Notes: a model not told the origin generated them from the letters alone. 64,000 bases of DNA from Mycobacterium ahvazicum (GCF_900176255.2 NZ_FXEG02000006.1:124001-188000); one strand, 5' to 3'. Numbered from the stretch's first letter, positions 25,040-34,060 are shown. A program made the numbers and translations.

Positions 25040-25315
25040 GGCTACTTACGATGGCACCCTGTTGGACCGCCAGCCAGGATTGCAGGTCAGCTTCCGCGGC
25101 TTGCTCCTCGGCCCTGATTCGTTGGTCCTCCGGCGATTCCCAAAACGCTTTGATGTCGTTGTGCCATTCGTGCCAGGTGCGGCGGCGGTCCTCGCGGGTG
25201 CGGGCACAGGGGCAGGCGAATCCGTGGTCGTGCAGGTCGGTTTCGGGTAGCCGCGGGTGACATGCGCACCGGCAGCGCTCGCCGCTGTCGACGTAGCGCC
25301 AGACGGTGAGCAGCC
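24850..25315. repeat. Dispersed direct repeat, copy B
   Basis: Partner of 21450-21915. It retains intact gene a and a truncated gene b but no gene c. Recombination between the copies would delete the ATPase gene and tRNA. Confidence 0.75.
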
Positions 25316-25322
25316 TGGACAT
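25020..25322 (-). CDS. Operon gene a, intact copy, Cys-containing hypothetical protein
   Basis: A 100-residue protein, ATG 25322. The N-terminus LTVWRYVDSGERCRCACHP and HGFACPCARTRED give Cys-x-Cys pairs that could bind metal; the remainder is charged and helical (WHEWHNDIKAFWESPEDQ). The end overlaps gene b. This copy shows what the frameshifted gene at 21607-21924 originally encoded. No family recognised. Confidence 0.55.
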   Translation of the reverse strand: MSRLLTVWRYVDSGERCRCACHPRLPETDLHDHGFACPCARTREDRRRTWHEWHNDIKAFWESPEDQRIRAEEQAAEADLQSWLAVQQGAIVSSHGRLGP

Positions 25323-25447
25323 GTAAATCCCAACGCGGGATTACGTACGAGGCTGTGACGGCTCAGGTAGGACCCGGACATGCATCGTCCGATCGCATCA
25401 ACGTACATCCACGCATATCCCCGCATCGCCGCGCTACCCTGTGCAGG

Positions 25448-26035
25448 ATGGATGGGTCGACGGGTCGCGTGCTTGGTGCGCTGTTGGCTAAACATCAGAT
25501 TGATCTGACCGTCGACGAGGTCCTGGACGAGCTGGACTCCGCGTTTGCGGCCATCCCCTGGGCAACCACCCTGTCGGCGACAGAAGTGGATTTCCTGCGC
25601 ATGCGCGTCGAACCCCAGGCAGCATCCGTGATCGACGCCTGGTCGGCCGATGACGAACGTCGGACCCGCGCCCGCATTGCGGTGCGCCAACTCAGCAGCG
25701 CGCTCTCAGGATCGGTCAGCATCAAGGAAGCCGCCGCGATGCTCGGCGTCGACCGCTCCCGGGTGGCGCGGCGCATCACTGGAAATGCGTTATGGGCCTT
25801 CGATCTTCAAGGAAGCCGACGCATCCCGCGCTGGCAGTTCCTAGGTGACGAACTGCTGCCAGGCTTGGACGCGATCGTGCGCGCGATACCACGGGGCATC
25901 ACCCCCGTGGTTCTGGATATATTCATGCACACCCCGCAGCCCGACTTCGACGACCGCACCGCGATCGAGCACCTAGCCGGCGGCGGCGACCCGGCATTAG
26001 TTGCCGGATTCATCGCCGACCTCGGGCGCTGGTGA
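25448..26035 (+). CDS. Xre/MbcA/ParS-like antitoxin with helix-turn-helix
   Basis: Start taken at ATG 25448 (MDGSTGRVLGALLAKHQ), giving 195 residues; an upstream start at 25355 is possible. The middle has a helix-turn-helix of excisionase type (IKEAAAMLGVDRSRVARRI, then RRIPRWQF). The C-terminus HTPQPDFDDRTAIEHLAGGGDP resembles the toxin-binding tail of antitoxins paired with RES toxins, NAD-degrading enzymes. A RES toxin start follows 27 bases later but is truncated, which supports the assignment and leaves this antitoxin alone. Confidence 0.72.
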   Translation: MDGSTGRVLGALLAKHQIDLTVDEVLDELDSAFAAIPWATTLSATEVDFLRMRVEPQAASVIDAWSADDERRTRARIAVRQLSSALSGSVSIKEAAAMLGVDRSRVARRITGNALWAFDLQGSRRIPRWQFLGDELLPGLDAIVRAIPRGITPVVLDIFMHTPQPDFDDRTAIEHLAGGGDPALVAGFIADLGRW

Positions 26036-26062
26036 ACCTACGGCCCACTGAAGGCGCCACGA

Positions 26063-26185
26063 ATGGCCCCCCGAACACCTCAGCAGGGAACCCACCAAAT
26101 TGCCGACTACACCGGCGCGCTATGGCGGGTCCACCGCACCGAAGGTGAGCGCCTCAGCCGTGGAACAAGCTGCGCACCTATTTAG
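26063..26185 (+). pseudogene. RES-domain toxin, 5' fragment only
   Basis: ATG 26063 reads about 32 residues including YTGALWRVHRTEGERLS, the typical start of a RES domain (LWRV/LWRI), then stops at TAG 26183 after unrelated residues. A RES toxin is normally 150-200 residues or more, so at least four fifths is lost and no NAD-binding arginine/tyrosine core remains. It follows the antitoxin gene as in Xre-RES operons. The break marks a rearrangement point. Confidence 0.65.
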
Positions 26186-26392
26186 GGGCCGCGGCCGCCC
26201 GCGCGGTGGCACCGACACCCGGGTCCTGCTAGTCGGGAAGTAGCGAATGACGAGGTCCGGTCGGCGACGTAGTTGGTCATTATCGGAGCTTCTCCGACGC
26301 GGGATAATCCCCGAACCATGCGAAGTGAAGGCTCGGACTGCCGCGCTGAACGGCTGTGACGAGTCGAGGTTTTGACCGCATCCGGTCCATCG

Positions 26393-26992
26393 CTAATCAC
26401 AGTTCGTTGCATTAGCCATCGGCGCCCCAGGGCACGATTGTGGTGGACAGGCTTCGTCAAGGCGACGTGCGGCGCTGCGCTCCGGGGAAGAGTCGAGTAG
26501 CCGACAAGCTCCGATTACGCTGATGTCTGGGGTGTCGAACATCTTGCCGAGGTCGAGTTGACCGCACTGCACCGCGCCGAAGAATCCGCCACCGGTAACC
26601 AATGCTTCGCCGTTGATGTAGCTCGATCGGGGGCTGTTAAGGAAGATCAGAGCCACGCCTGTTCCTCGGCGGTTGAGCGCCGACGGATCGGCCTGACGAA
26701 GGCGTCAATGATGTTCTGCCCGGCGAATTCCACGAAATAGGGCAGCGCCGCGGTGTCGGTGGGGCCGGGGTTGATGCAGTTGAGCGGGATGCCATCGGTG
26801 ATCAGCATGGCGGCCCGGGACGCAACCCAGGGCCTTGATCGACTTCTTGGAAAATAGGTATGCACCGACCGCTCCCATCTCGTCATTGGCCAGGCACCAC
26901 CGCTTGCCCTCATCGAACCCGTCGGTGGACACCAGTTCCATCAGCTGCTTCAGCTCCTTTTGCCACCCAATGGCGGCATTGGACGCGACCAC
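26393..26992 (-). pseudogene. Short-chain dehydrogenase remnant, frameshifted
   Basis: Reading right to left, three frames carry successive pieces of one protein: ASNAAIGWQKELKQLMELV and GAVGAYLFSKK (around 26880-26992), then SRAAMLITDGIPLNCINPGP and FVEFAGQNIIDAF (around 26660-26820), then FLNSPRSSYINGEALVTGGG (around 26590-26650). The YLFSKK is the Y-x-x-x-K catalytic motif. The N-terminal nucleotide-binding part is absent. At least two frameshifts. Resembles hydroxysteroid dehydrogenase-like SDRs of mycobacteria. Confidence 0.75.
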
Positions 26993-27079
26993 CGCGATCG
27001 CACCGCCGGCATGAATCTTGGCAGGACCAGGTCGTCGCCGTGGGTGAGGATCTGATTTGCTTGGGCTACACCGAGCCCC

Positions 27080-27971
27080 AGCGAACGGGACCCGTCCATC
27101 GCCGTGAGGCTGGCCGAGCTCGGTCCGGAGCGGGACTGCCCAAGGGCGTCTTCCAGGTGCTACACGGCGATAAGGAGGCCGTCGACGCCATCGTGAACCA
27201 CTCGAGCATTAAGGTAGTCGGGTTCGTCGGCAGCTCCGACATCGCCCAGACATCTACTCGACCGCCGCCGCCAAGGGTAAGCGTGCACAGTGCTTCGGCG
27301 GAGCCGAGAATCACATGATCGTGATGCCCGACGCCGACCTCAACCAGGCCGTCGACGCACTGATCGGTGCCGGGTACGGCAGCGCGGGTGAGCGGTGCAT
27401 GGCCATTAGCGTCGCCGTCCCGGTCGGCGAACAGGCCGCGGATCGGTTGCGCGCCAGGCTAGTCGAACGGATCAACAATCTGCGCGTCGGCCATAGCCTC
27501 GACCCAAAGGCCGATTACGGGCCACTGATCACGTCGGCGGCGTTAGCGCGGGTGAAGGACTACATCGGTCAAGGCATTGCGGCAGGCGCCGAAGCCGTGG
27601 TCGATGGACGCGAACGCGTCAGCGATGACCTGACTTTCGATGATGTCAGCCTGGAAGGCGGCTTCTTCATCGGCCCCACCCTGTTCGACCACGTCACCCC
27701 GGACATGTCGATCTACACCGACGAGATCTTCGGGCCGGTGTTGTGCATCGTGCGCGCGCACGACTACGAGGAGGCCCTGCGGCTGCCGTCCGAGCACGAA
27801 TACGGCAAAGGCGTCGCGGTTTTCACCCGCGACGGCGACGCGGCCCGCGACTTCGTCTCCCGCGTGCAGGTCGGCATGGTCGGTGTCAACACGAAGACCG
27901 AGACCATCACCCAGCGATGGCCGTCGGTCATCAAAGACGGCGACGAGTTCAGCATCCCCACCATGAAATAG
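27080..27971 (+). pseudogene. mmsA: Methylmalonate-semialdehyde dehydrogenase (mmsA) remnant
   Basis: Matches the second half of MmsA: SERDPS...RLAEL, GLPKGVFQVLHGDKEAVDAI, VGFVGSSDIAQ, then after a lost base near 27253 KGKRAQCFGGAENHMIVMPDADLNQ, with AGYGSAGERCMAISVAVPVG holding the catalytic Cys. A first shift lies near 27125. Near the end VGMVGVN jumps straight to TKTETITQRWPS, so about 34 family residues (FGGWKRS region) are deleted. The N-terminal half is missing. The 27315-27971 piece is still open but cannot be a working CoA-acylating aldehyde dehydrogenase. Confidence 0.88.
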
Positions 27972-28040
27972 CCTTGACAGGCAACCACTTTCATACCATT
28001 CCAGCAGATTTCACACTCCAACGCAGGAGCAGCAGCGAGC

Positions 28041-28172
28041 GAACCGGTCATCATCGAGGGTGCGATCAACGGTGCGACGTCGAACACCGTGCATCCGAAC
28101 GTGCCGGTGACAGGAGACGAGATCGTTGCCGACGCACTGTCCTGCTTCGGGGTTGGGGCTGCGATCGTTTCT
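28041..28172 (+). pseudogene. BKACE-family (3-keto-5-aminohexanoate cleavage-like) N-terminal remnant
   Basis: EPVIIEGAINGATSN, then HPNVPVTGDEIVADALSCFGVGAAIV, is the conserved start of beta-keto acid cleavage enzymes (NGA..., PxTxxEI). The sequence diverges at about 28172 and joins another remnant. Only about 44 of some 300 residues remain. Confidence 0.65.
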
Positions 28173-28176
28173 GCAT

Positions 28177-28335
28177 ACCCACTACGACGGCCCAGGCGAT
28201 CTGGCCGGATCGGCTCAACGCGTCGTTTTCACATGGAGTGACCGCCACGGTAGTAGGTAACTGCGGGCTGGGGTTCGCGCCGTGCCGCCCGGGCCGATCA
28301 TGACGCGCTCGTCGACGTAATGGCTACATCGTTGA
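28177..28335 (+). pseudogene. N-acyl-D-amino-acid deacylase/amidohydrolase remnant
   Basis: HYDG followed in a shifted frame by QAIWPDRLNASFSHGVTATV and VGNCGLGFAPCRPG matches the metal-binding start of D-aminoacylase-type amidohydrolases (HxHYDGQ, GNCGVGFAP). A further shift precedes HDALVDVM. No catalytic core is complete. Confidence 0.65.
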
Positions 28336-28579
28336 GCCCGCCTCGCCAATCGGGATCGCGACAGGCCTGAACAGCCGCCTAAATATATATTCATTTAAGT
28401 AATAAAACCTCTAGACGACTTCGCGGCGCCGTGGGTAGCCTACATCCATGTCAGACTCATTTCGGCCTTGCATTGACTAGGTTCCAGTCGATCCAACCGG
28501 CCAGGCCAGCCCTGTGGCAGAGCGTCCGCCGCCCGGCACCGCCGACCACCGTTTGGTGGCTAACAAGGAGAAGTTGGAT
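28336..28579. other. AT-rich spacer before CAP-protein gene
   Basis: No gene. TAAATATATATTCATTTAAGTAAT (28380-28403) is strikingly AT-rich for this genome and may be part of a promoter or a foreign remnant. Confidence 0.5.
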
Positions 28580-29251
28580 ATGCAGCATTGGCCGCAGCGT
28601 CTGCCCGCCTTCGTGGCTGTGGCCGGCGCTCTATTGAGCATTCCCGTCGCGCATGCGGATAATGACAACAACACGCTCATACCGAACAACAAGCGACTCA
28701 ATGACGGTGTCGTCGCCAACGTCTTCACCGTGCAGCATCAAGCTGGCTGCATTAACGACGTGAGAATCAGCCCCCAACTGCAAGCCGCTGCGCAGCGGCA
28801 CGCCGAGGATCTGCTGAACAACCGCGCCCTCGATGGTGATATCGGTTCGGACGGGTCTAGCCCGCAAGACCGCGCCAATGCGGCTGGTTTCCATGGCCCG
28901 GTGGCAGAGACGGTGGCGATCAACCGGTCAATCGCGATCAGCGGCAATGACTTGATCAACCGGTGGTATCACAACCCCGACTATTTCAAGATCATGTCCA
29001 GCTGTGCGAACAGCCAGATGGGGGTGTGGTCGTTGAACAGTCCGGATCGGACCGTTGTGGTTGCGCTATACGGACAGCCACAAGGCGATCCCTCGGGGCG
29101 GGGAGCAACACCACTAAATACCGACGGACAGAATATTCCGCTGGATCCCAGTCCCGACTATGACGCCAGCGACGAACTCGAGTTCGGTCTCAACTGGTTC
29201 CCGTGGATCCTCAGGGGGGTGTACCCGCCGCCGGGCAATCCTCCGGAGTAG
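28580..29251 (+). CDS. Secreted CAP (SCP/PR-1) domain protein
   Basis: A 223-residue protein from ATG 28580 behind AAGGAG. Signal peptide MQHWPQRLPAFVAVAGALL...AHA cleaved near residue 26. The CAP domain has VNxxR-like start (ISPQLQAAAQRHAEDLLNN), VAETVAINR and WYHNPDYFKIM, with a Cys pair (Cys51, and Cys in MSSCANSQMG) that can form a disulfide. C-terminal tail is proline-rich. Mycobacteria export several such proteins; biochemical role unclear. Upstream in-frame residues have no RBS. Confidence 0.82.
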   Translation: MQHWPQRLPAFVAVAGALLSIPVAHADNDNNTLIPNNKRLNDGVVANVFTVQHQAGCINDVRISPQLQAAAQRHAEDLLNNRALDGDIGSDGSSPQDRANAAGFHGPVAETVAINRSIAISGNDLINRWYHNPDYFKIMSSCANSQMGVWSLNSPDRTVVVALYGQPQGDPSGRGATPLNTDGQNIPLDPSPDYDASDELEFGLNWFPWILRGVYPPPGNPPE

Positions 29252-29331
29252 AGCGGGATTCGTCCATCGTTAGCGAACCCGCATCAAAGGCCGCGCAGTC
29301 AACGTAGTTCGGCCAAAGATAGCTGGTCGCG

Positions 29332-29772
29332 TTAACAGGCGACTTTGATGGTGAAAGCGTCGGTTGACCTCAAGCTGGGGTTATCGGTGTTAAAGCCCTC
29401 GGCCCGTCCGCGGATCGTGTAGGTGTATCCGTGCAGGGTTACCTCGGCGGCGCCCTGGAGGTGTTCGGCGTAGCTGCCGGTGAACCCATCCAGATTGTTG
29501 ATGTTGATCGTTTTGGCGGTCAAAAGACCCTCGTTGGACACGAACATGCTGGTGCCTGCCGCAGTGTCACCGGTAGTAGCCGTAGTTAGCGATCCCATCG
29601 GTACGCACTTCACCGCGTGGCTCTCTGGAAGCACATGGCCGTTGATCGTTACCTGCGCGGTTCCCGGGAGCAATGTACCGGGCGCAGGTTCGGCCGCGCG
29701 AGACGGTGAGCATGCCCCCACACTGGCTGCCACCAAAACGATCGCGGACGCATTGCGGAACCGCTTCTTCAC
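29332..29772 (-). CDS. LpqH-family (19 kDa antigen-like) lipoprotein
   Basis: A 146-residue lipoprotein from GTG 29772. Signal sequence with lipobox SVGAC (Cys near residue 21). The mature part has PGTAQVTINGHV and two later cysteines (AVKCVPMG and terminal KVAC) that would form the disulfide of the LpqH fold, plus GFTGSYAEHLQGAAEVTLHG. Anchored to the outer face of the cytoplasmic membrane. LpqH family members are cell-envelope antigens. Confidence 0.85.
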   Translation of the reverse strand: MKKRFRNASAIVLVAASVGACSPSRAAEPAPGTLLPGTAQVTINGHVLPESHAVKCVPMGSLTTATTGDTAAGTSMFVSNEGLLTAKTININNLDGFTGSYAEHLQGAAEVTLHGYTYTIRGRAEGFNTDNPSLRSTDAFTIKVAC

Positions 29773-29874
29773 GAGCTCACCTTCATTTCATCTCGCTGTC
29801 TTCCCGACTCCGCATTAAGAGCAGCTCGACCCTCGGCGGCAGCTTTGAGAGGGCCCCGGTTGGTGGTCCAGTCG

Positions 29875-30693
29875 CTATGCGGCTTGGGGTTGATGGGTCG
29901 TGGTCCACTGTAGGGCGTATTCGCTCGGGGTGAGTTCGCCGTGGGTGTGGGGTCGGTTGGTGTTGTAGTCGATCCTCCAGCCTTCGATGATGACTTGGGC
30001 TTCCAATAGGGAGTCGAAGCGCCAGGCGTTGAGCAGTTCGTCACGCAGGCGGGCGTTGAACGATTCGACCCAGGCGTTCTGCCGCGGTGAGCCGGGATCG
30101 ATGAAAAGCGATCCAGCACTGTTGAATCGGCACCAGTCGCTCACAGCGTGGGCGACGAACTCGGGCCCGTTGTCGAAACGGACATACGCCGGTACCCCGC
30201 GGGCACCTGCGAGCCGGTCAAGCACAGCGACGACATCATCGGTGTTGATGCTGCGGTCGACCTCGATGGCCAGGGCTTCGCGGGTGAACTCGTCGATGAT
30301 GTTGAGCAGCTTGAGAGTGCGCCCGTCAGCGGTGGTATCGAATTGGAAGTCCATCGCCCAGATCACGTTCGGGCGGATCGGTGACATCGCGCCCACCGCG
30401 ACGCCGATACCGGTCAACCGCTTCTTGCGGCGCCGCTGCGGGACTCGCAGGCCTTCTTCGCGCCACAGTCGGCGGACGCGCTTGTCGTTGGCATGCCAGC
30501 CAGCACGGCGGGCCATCTTCGCTGCTCGGCGCCAACCCCACCGCGGCCGGTCGGTGGAGAACCGGCGCAGCCACCCCCGCAACTCGACCTCTTCGGTCGT
30601 CATCGGCGGCGACGTCAGCCGCATCGTGGAGCGGTGAATGCCCACCACCGTGCAGGCGCGGCGCTCAGACACCCCGAACCGCTCGCGCAGCAT
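29875..30693 (-). CDS. IS3-family transposase OrfB (DDE integrase core)
   Basis: A 272-residue ORF, normally made as an OrfAB fusion by -1 frameshifting near GGAAAC at the end of orfA; its frame is open upstream (LLTPNRKRRAAVM) into orfA. HTH_21 region RFSTDRPRWGWRRAAKMARR, then the rve core: WAMDFQFD (Asp), VRFDNGPEF (Asp) and NAWVESFNARLRDE (Glu). Looks complete. Confidence 0.93.
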   Translation of the reverse strand: MLRERFGVSERRACTVVGIHRSTMRLTSPPMTTEEVELRGWLRRFSTDRPRWGWRRAAKMARRAGWHANDKRVRRLWREEGLRVPQRRRKKRLTGIGVAVGAMSPIRPNVIWAMDFQFDTTADGRTLKLLNIIDEFTREALAIEVDRSINTDDVVAVLDRLAGARGVPAYVRFDNGPEFVAHAVSDWCRFNSAGSLFIDPGSPRQNAWVESFNARLRDELLNAWRFDSLLEAQVIIEGWRIDYNTNRPHTHGELTPSEYALQWTTTHQPQAA

Positions 30694-30722
30694 TACTGCT
30701 GCGCGGCGTTTGCGGTTCGGCG

Positions 30723-31010
30723 TCAGAAGTTTCCCGACCCGATCTCCTTGAGCATGTCGATGTCCAGGGCCTGATTGGCGACCATCTTCTTGAGGCGAGC
30801 GTTCTCGGCCTCGAGCTCCTTGAGCCGCTTAGCGTCGTTGGCCTTCATACCGCCGTACTGGGCCAACCAGCGATGCCAAGTCGACTCCGCGACTTCCAGA
30901 TGCCGGCACACCTCAGCCAGTTCCTGGCCCGCGGCCAACAGCTTGTTGCCCTCGGCGAGCTTGCGGATGATCTGATCCGGCGTATGCCGCCGGCGCTTGT
31001 TCGATGCCAT
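30723..31010 (-). CDS. IS3-family OrfA (helix-turn-helix)
   Basis: A 95-residue protein from ATG 31010 (MASNKRRRHTPDQIIRKLAEG). Helix-turn-helix with VCRHLEVAESTWHRWLAQYGG, then a leucine-zipper stretch LKELEAENARLKKMVANQAL that dimerises the transposase. Ends GSGNF where frameshifting into OrfB would happen. Confidence 0.93.
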   Translation of the reverse strand: MASNKRRRHTPDQIIRKLAEGNKLLAAGQELAEVCRHLEVAESTWHRWLAQYGGMKANDAKRLKELEAENARLKKMVANQALDIDMLKEIGSGNF

Positions 31011-31234
31011 GTCGTCGGTGATTCTTCCTACCCGAATCCTCGGGCAACAGAGTCCCACAAACAACTGGATCACTTCAGAGGGCTCACCTCAGCTTACTCA
31101 GCACGGCGAGCGGCCAGCTAGGTAAAGCAACCGTATCCGACTTTGGTGTGGTCATGGTCGCCGGGTTCGTCGTCTTAACGAGGACAACAATGTTGAAGGG
31201 TTAGCCGCATTCCGTGACTTGATATCACCGAGGG

Positions 31235-31861
31235 CTATCGCCGAGGGGTGAGCGAGGCGACGAGCAAGTTTCGCAGCACGCCCTCGTCACCACCGTCGTC
31301 GGGCTCGGCGGGTTCAGCGGTGAGGCTGAAGGTGACGCGGACGATCCAGCGGGCGAGGGTGCCGGCCGGAACATCTCGGCGGATATCGCCAGCAGCGGCA
31401 GCAGCCTCGAGGCGCCGCACCAGCGCGTCGGCGAGTTTGGCTCGCCACAACTCGGAGCCTTCGGCGGCGTGATAGGCAGCACCGACGGCTTGGTGGTCGT
31501 CAACTAGTGATCGCATTACCGGTGAGTCACGGGCGATGTCGATTCCCCGCATGCATGCGGCGACGAGCTGAACCAGAAAGGGCTCGTCAGTCTGCCAACA
31601 TTGTTCGACGGCGTGCAGGGTAACAGTGAGCACTCGCATGAAGGAGGCGGCCAGCAGAGCATCCTTGCTCGGGAAGTAGTAGTACACGGTCGACCGGTGC
31701 ACGCCTGCGCGCCGGGCGATGTCGCCCATCCGGGTACGGACAGGCCCCTTATCCGAGTAGCAGGAGTCGGCCGCGGTCAGCAACCGTTCGCGCGCCTCAT
31801 CGTCTGCCGGGGAGTCGGCTCCGGCCGGCCTCGCGCGACGGCCTCTGGAGTGGGCTCTCAC
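31235..31861 (-). CDS. TetR-family transcriptional regulator
   Basis: A 208-residue regulator. N-terminal HTH: ARERLLTAADSCYSDKGPVRTRMGDIARRAGVHRSTVYYYFPSKDALL. The C-terminal ligand domain ends AEPDDGGDEGVLRNLLVASL. It is divergent from the mce operon across a 1.35 kb gap that contains a perfect 22-base palindrome, a candidate binding site. It may control itself and the mce operon, as KstR/Mce3R-type regulators do, but this is inference. Confidence 0.88.
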   Translation of the reverse strand: MRAHSRGRRARPAGADSPADDEARERLLTAADSCYSDKGPVRTRMGDIARRAGVHRSTVYYYFPSKDALLAASFMRVLTVTLHAVEQCWQTDEPFLVQLVAACMRGIDIARDSPVMRSLVDDHQAVGAAYHAAEGSELWRAKLADALVRRLEAAAAAGDIRRDVPAGTLARWIVRVTFSLTAEPAEPDDGGDEGVLRNLLVASLTPRR

Positions 31862-33211
31862 ACCAGCACACTACGGCCTCGGTGGTGTGCCGGTGACCCA
31901 TGCGAACGGCCCGGCCAGGACTGGTGACGGATTAGCTGCGCCGCGAGAGGTCGGCGGTGACTCGCGGCGGCGCCGCCGCCGGTTCCTGGCAGGCGACGCT
32001 CACCGGCCTCGAGCGCCTGCCCGGGAATCCGGCGATGAGGGCAAGGCCGCATCAGCTGAGCGAGGCTATACCCGGTCAGTTAACCGGGTAGCAACTGTAG
32101 GCACCGCACCTGACTCACCGCGGCTCAGCAGTGCAGAGTCCGCTCGAGATTCTCCAGCAATGGCCTCTAAAATGCGTTAACGATACAAACCGATATATAG
32201 ATAACTATTTAGCTTTACCCATCACTTCGGTCTGCCGCTTTTGTGCGCTGGCTCACCGTCCTCCGCGCGACAGAGTATTCCTCAGGCCTGAGGCCGCTTA
32301 GTCGTAATCAGCGATTAATTCTCACGGCTGCGGGGGGCGGTGTCGATCGATGGTGGTATGCCCCGCATGACCAGGTTTGGCGCACTAGGAGGAGTAAAGC
32401 TCGCGCTGTCGCTAGAAAGTCGTAGCCCACCGTTGTGCGTAAGCGCAGGTCAGGGCCCTGCCGATGGATCGGCGCACCCCGCGGGCGTCTCAGCGATAAC
32501 GACGCTGGAGACGGGCCGGTGTGCACTCAATCCGGCTCAGCGGCGGGCTGTCACGGTGGAGATGCAAGGGATGCATCGCCGCTTCTCTGGCCTGATTTAC
32601 GTCACGACCGCTATATTATTTCAACTATTTCGAGCTACGCGATAAGACCAGCGAGCGACGCATCTAGGCTCATTGCAAGAGCCCGTACTTAGCGTCCCGC
32701 TCATAAACCTGTGAGGGTGTTAATCACAAATATATTCGGGGATATCATAGTTCCACCTATGAAGCAGAATTTGTAATTAATACCGTAATTAGCCAGCCAA
32801 TAGCAAACTTTCTGACGTCGGACTGGTCGCGATGCGCGTGCGCCTGGCACATCGGCCGCCCGGCCGGTTGGACGCGTACGATCAGCCATCTCGCACGATC
32901 ACTACGGCATCTAGTAGGTACTATGCCGCTTGGCGAGGTGTGGCAACCCAGCCGGCGGCGGCGCTGCGAGCGCGGGTATTGCGACATCTCGGCAAAAATT
33001 GTCGGAAGTTGCAGCAAACCGCCACCGATGCACGGACGCCGCTAAGCGGGTTTGTCCGAAATGAATGTTTGTCGATGTTGCTTTGCCTTAATGTAATGGT
33101 GTAGCGTCCCGCTGTGCTCTGGGCCACACCGCTCGAAAGGCAAGCAGCACGTCATACCGCTGCGGGGAGGATTCATCGTCTAATGTCGGCTCTGACTGGT
33201 TACAAACGAGT
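31862..33211. other. Long non-coding region between TetR and mce operon
   Basis: About 1.35 kb without a convincing gene; short ORFs on both strands lack family signatures. It contains AT-rich patches (32190-32215 and 32720-32795), the 22-base palindrome at 32069, and an AACTATTTAGCT half-site at 32203 resembling the operators at 54938 and 59824. Probably holds the mce promoter and leader. Confidence 0.55.
32069..32090. promoter_or_regulatory. Palindrome TACCCGGT-N6-ACCGGGTA
   Basis: Perfect 8-bp arms around CAGTTA, 208 bases upstream of the TetR gene start. Size and symmetry fit a TetR operator. Confidence 0.55.
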
Positions 33212-34060
33212 GTGCTAGTGGTGGCGGCGGACACAGAACCTATTACTGCCTCTGTCGGCGTGCCGGCGCCAGCTGAGGCGTCCCCGGGCGCTCCTGCCTG
33301 GAAGGCCTCTGCTGGCAAGCCGTTGCGCGAGATCGGCAGCTTCTTCGCGTTGTCGCTCGAGATCTTGGCGCAGGTGGTCCGTCCACCCTTCGCCTGGCGT
33401 GAGTTCATCCATCAGGCGTGGTTCGTGGCCCGGGTGTCGAGCGCCCCCGCCGTCTTCTTGGCGATCCCGTTCAACACCCTCGCCGTGTTCATCATCAACG
33501 TCCTGCTCGTCGAAATCGGCGCTGCCGACGCCTCGGGAACTGGCTCTGCGCTGGCCGCCGTGGTCTACCTCGGTCCGATAACGGCGGTGTTGGTAGTCGC
33601 CGGTACCGGCGCTACCGCAATGTGTGCCGACCTAGGCGCTCGCACCATCCGCGAAGAAGTCGACGCCATGCGCGTGATGGGGATCAACCCGGTGCAACGG
33701 CTTCTGGTGCCCAGGGTGCTGGCGTTGGGGCTCAACGGGTTGGTATTGAACGCCATCATCACCATCGTGGGCTTGGTAACCGAATATTTGTTCTCGGTCT
33801 ACTTTCAGCACATCAACCCGGGCTCTTACATGGCGAGTCTTACCCTGCTCGTTGGCCTGACCGACGTGGTCATCGCCTTCGCCAAGGCGCTGCTGTTCGG
33901 CCTAGTTGCCGGTTTCATTGCTTGCTACAAGGGCGTTAGCGTGGGCGGCGGTCCGCAAGGCGTCGGCAACGCGGTGAACGAAACCGTGGTGTACACCTTT
34001 ATGGCGTTGTTCGTGATCAATGTGGTGCTGACCGCTGTTACAACGAAGGCGACGACGTGA
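33212..34060 (+). CDS. yrbEA: YrbEA, MlaE-type permease of mce operon
   Basis: A 282-residue membrane protein from GTG 33212. After a 45-residue variable N-terminus come the MlaE/YrbE signatures VARVSSAPAVFLAIPFN, ATAMCADLGARTIREEVDAMRVMGINP (the EExDA block) and a C-terminal helix. With YrbEB it forms the inner-membrane permease driven by the MceG ATPase, which is encoded elsewhere. The stop overlaps yrbEB by 4 bases. First gene of the operon. Confidence 0.95.
   Translation: MLVVAADTEPITASVGVPAPAEASPGAPAWKASAGKPLREIGSFFALSLEILAQVVRPPFAWREFIHQAWFVARVSSAPAVFLAIPFNTLAVFIINVLLVEIGAADASGTGSALAAVVYLGPITAVLVVAGTGATAMCADLGARTIREEVDAMRVMGINPVQRLLVPRVLALGLNGLVLNAIITIVGLVTEYLFSVYFQHINPGSYMASLTLLVGLTDVVIAFAKALLFGLVAGFIACYKGVSVGGGPQGVGNAVNETVVYTFMALFVINVVLTAVTTKATT

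Larger units (their letters stand above)
29847..31086 (-). mobile_element. IS3-family insertion sequence
   Basis: orfA and orfB lie on the minus strand with a -1 frameshift arrangement. Probable ends are TGAGAGGGCC... at 29847 and, on the other strand, TGAGCCCTCTGAAG... from 31086; both contain GGTGGTCCAGT or AGTGATCCAGT about 15-20 bases in. Exact ends and a target duplication were not established. Confidence 0.8.

Noticed and set aside
7756..26217. TGTCG at 7756 and CGACA at 26213-26217 as the two transposon ends
   Set aside because: Similarity stops after five bases and the flanking five bases (GCACG and CCCGG) do not match as a target duplication.
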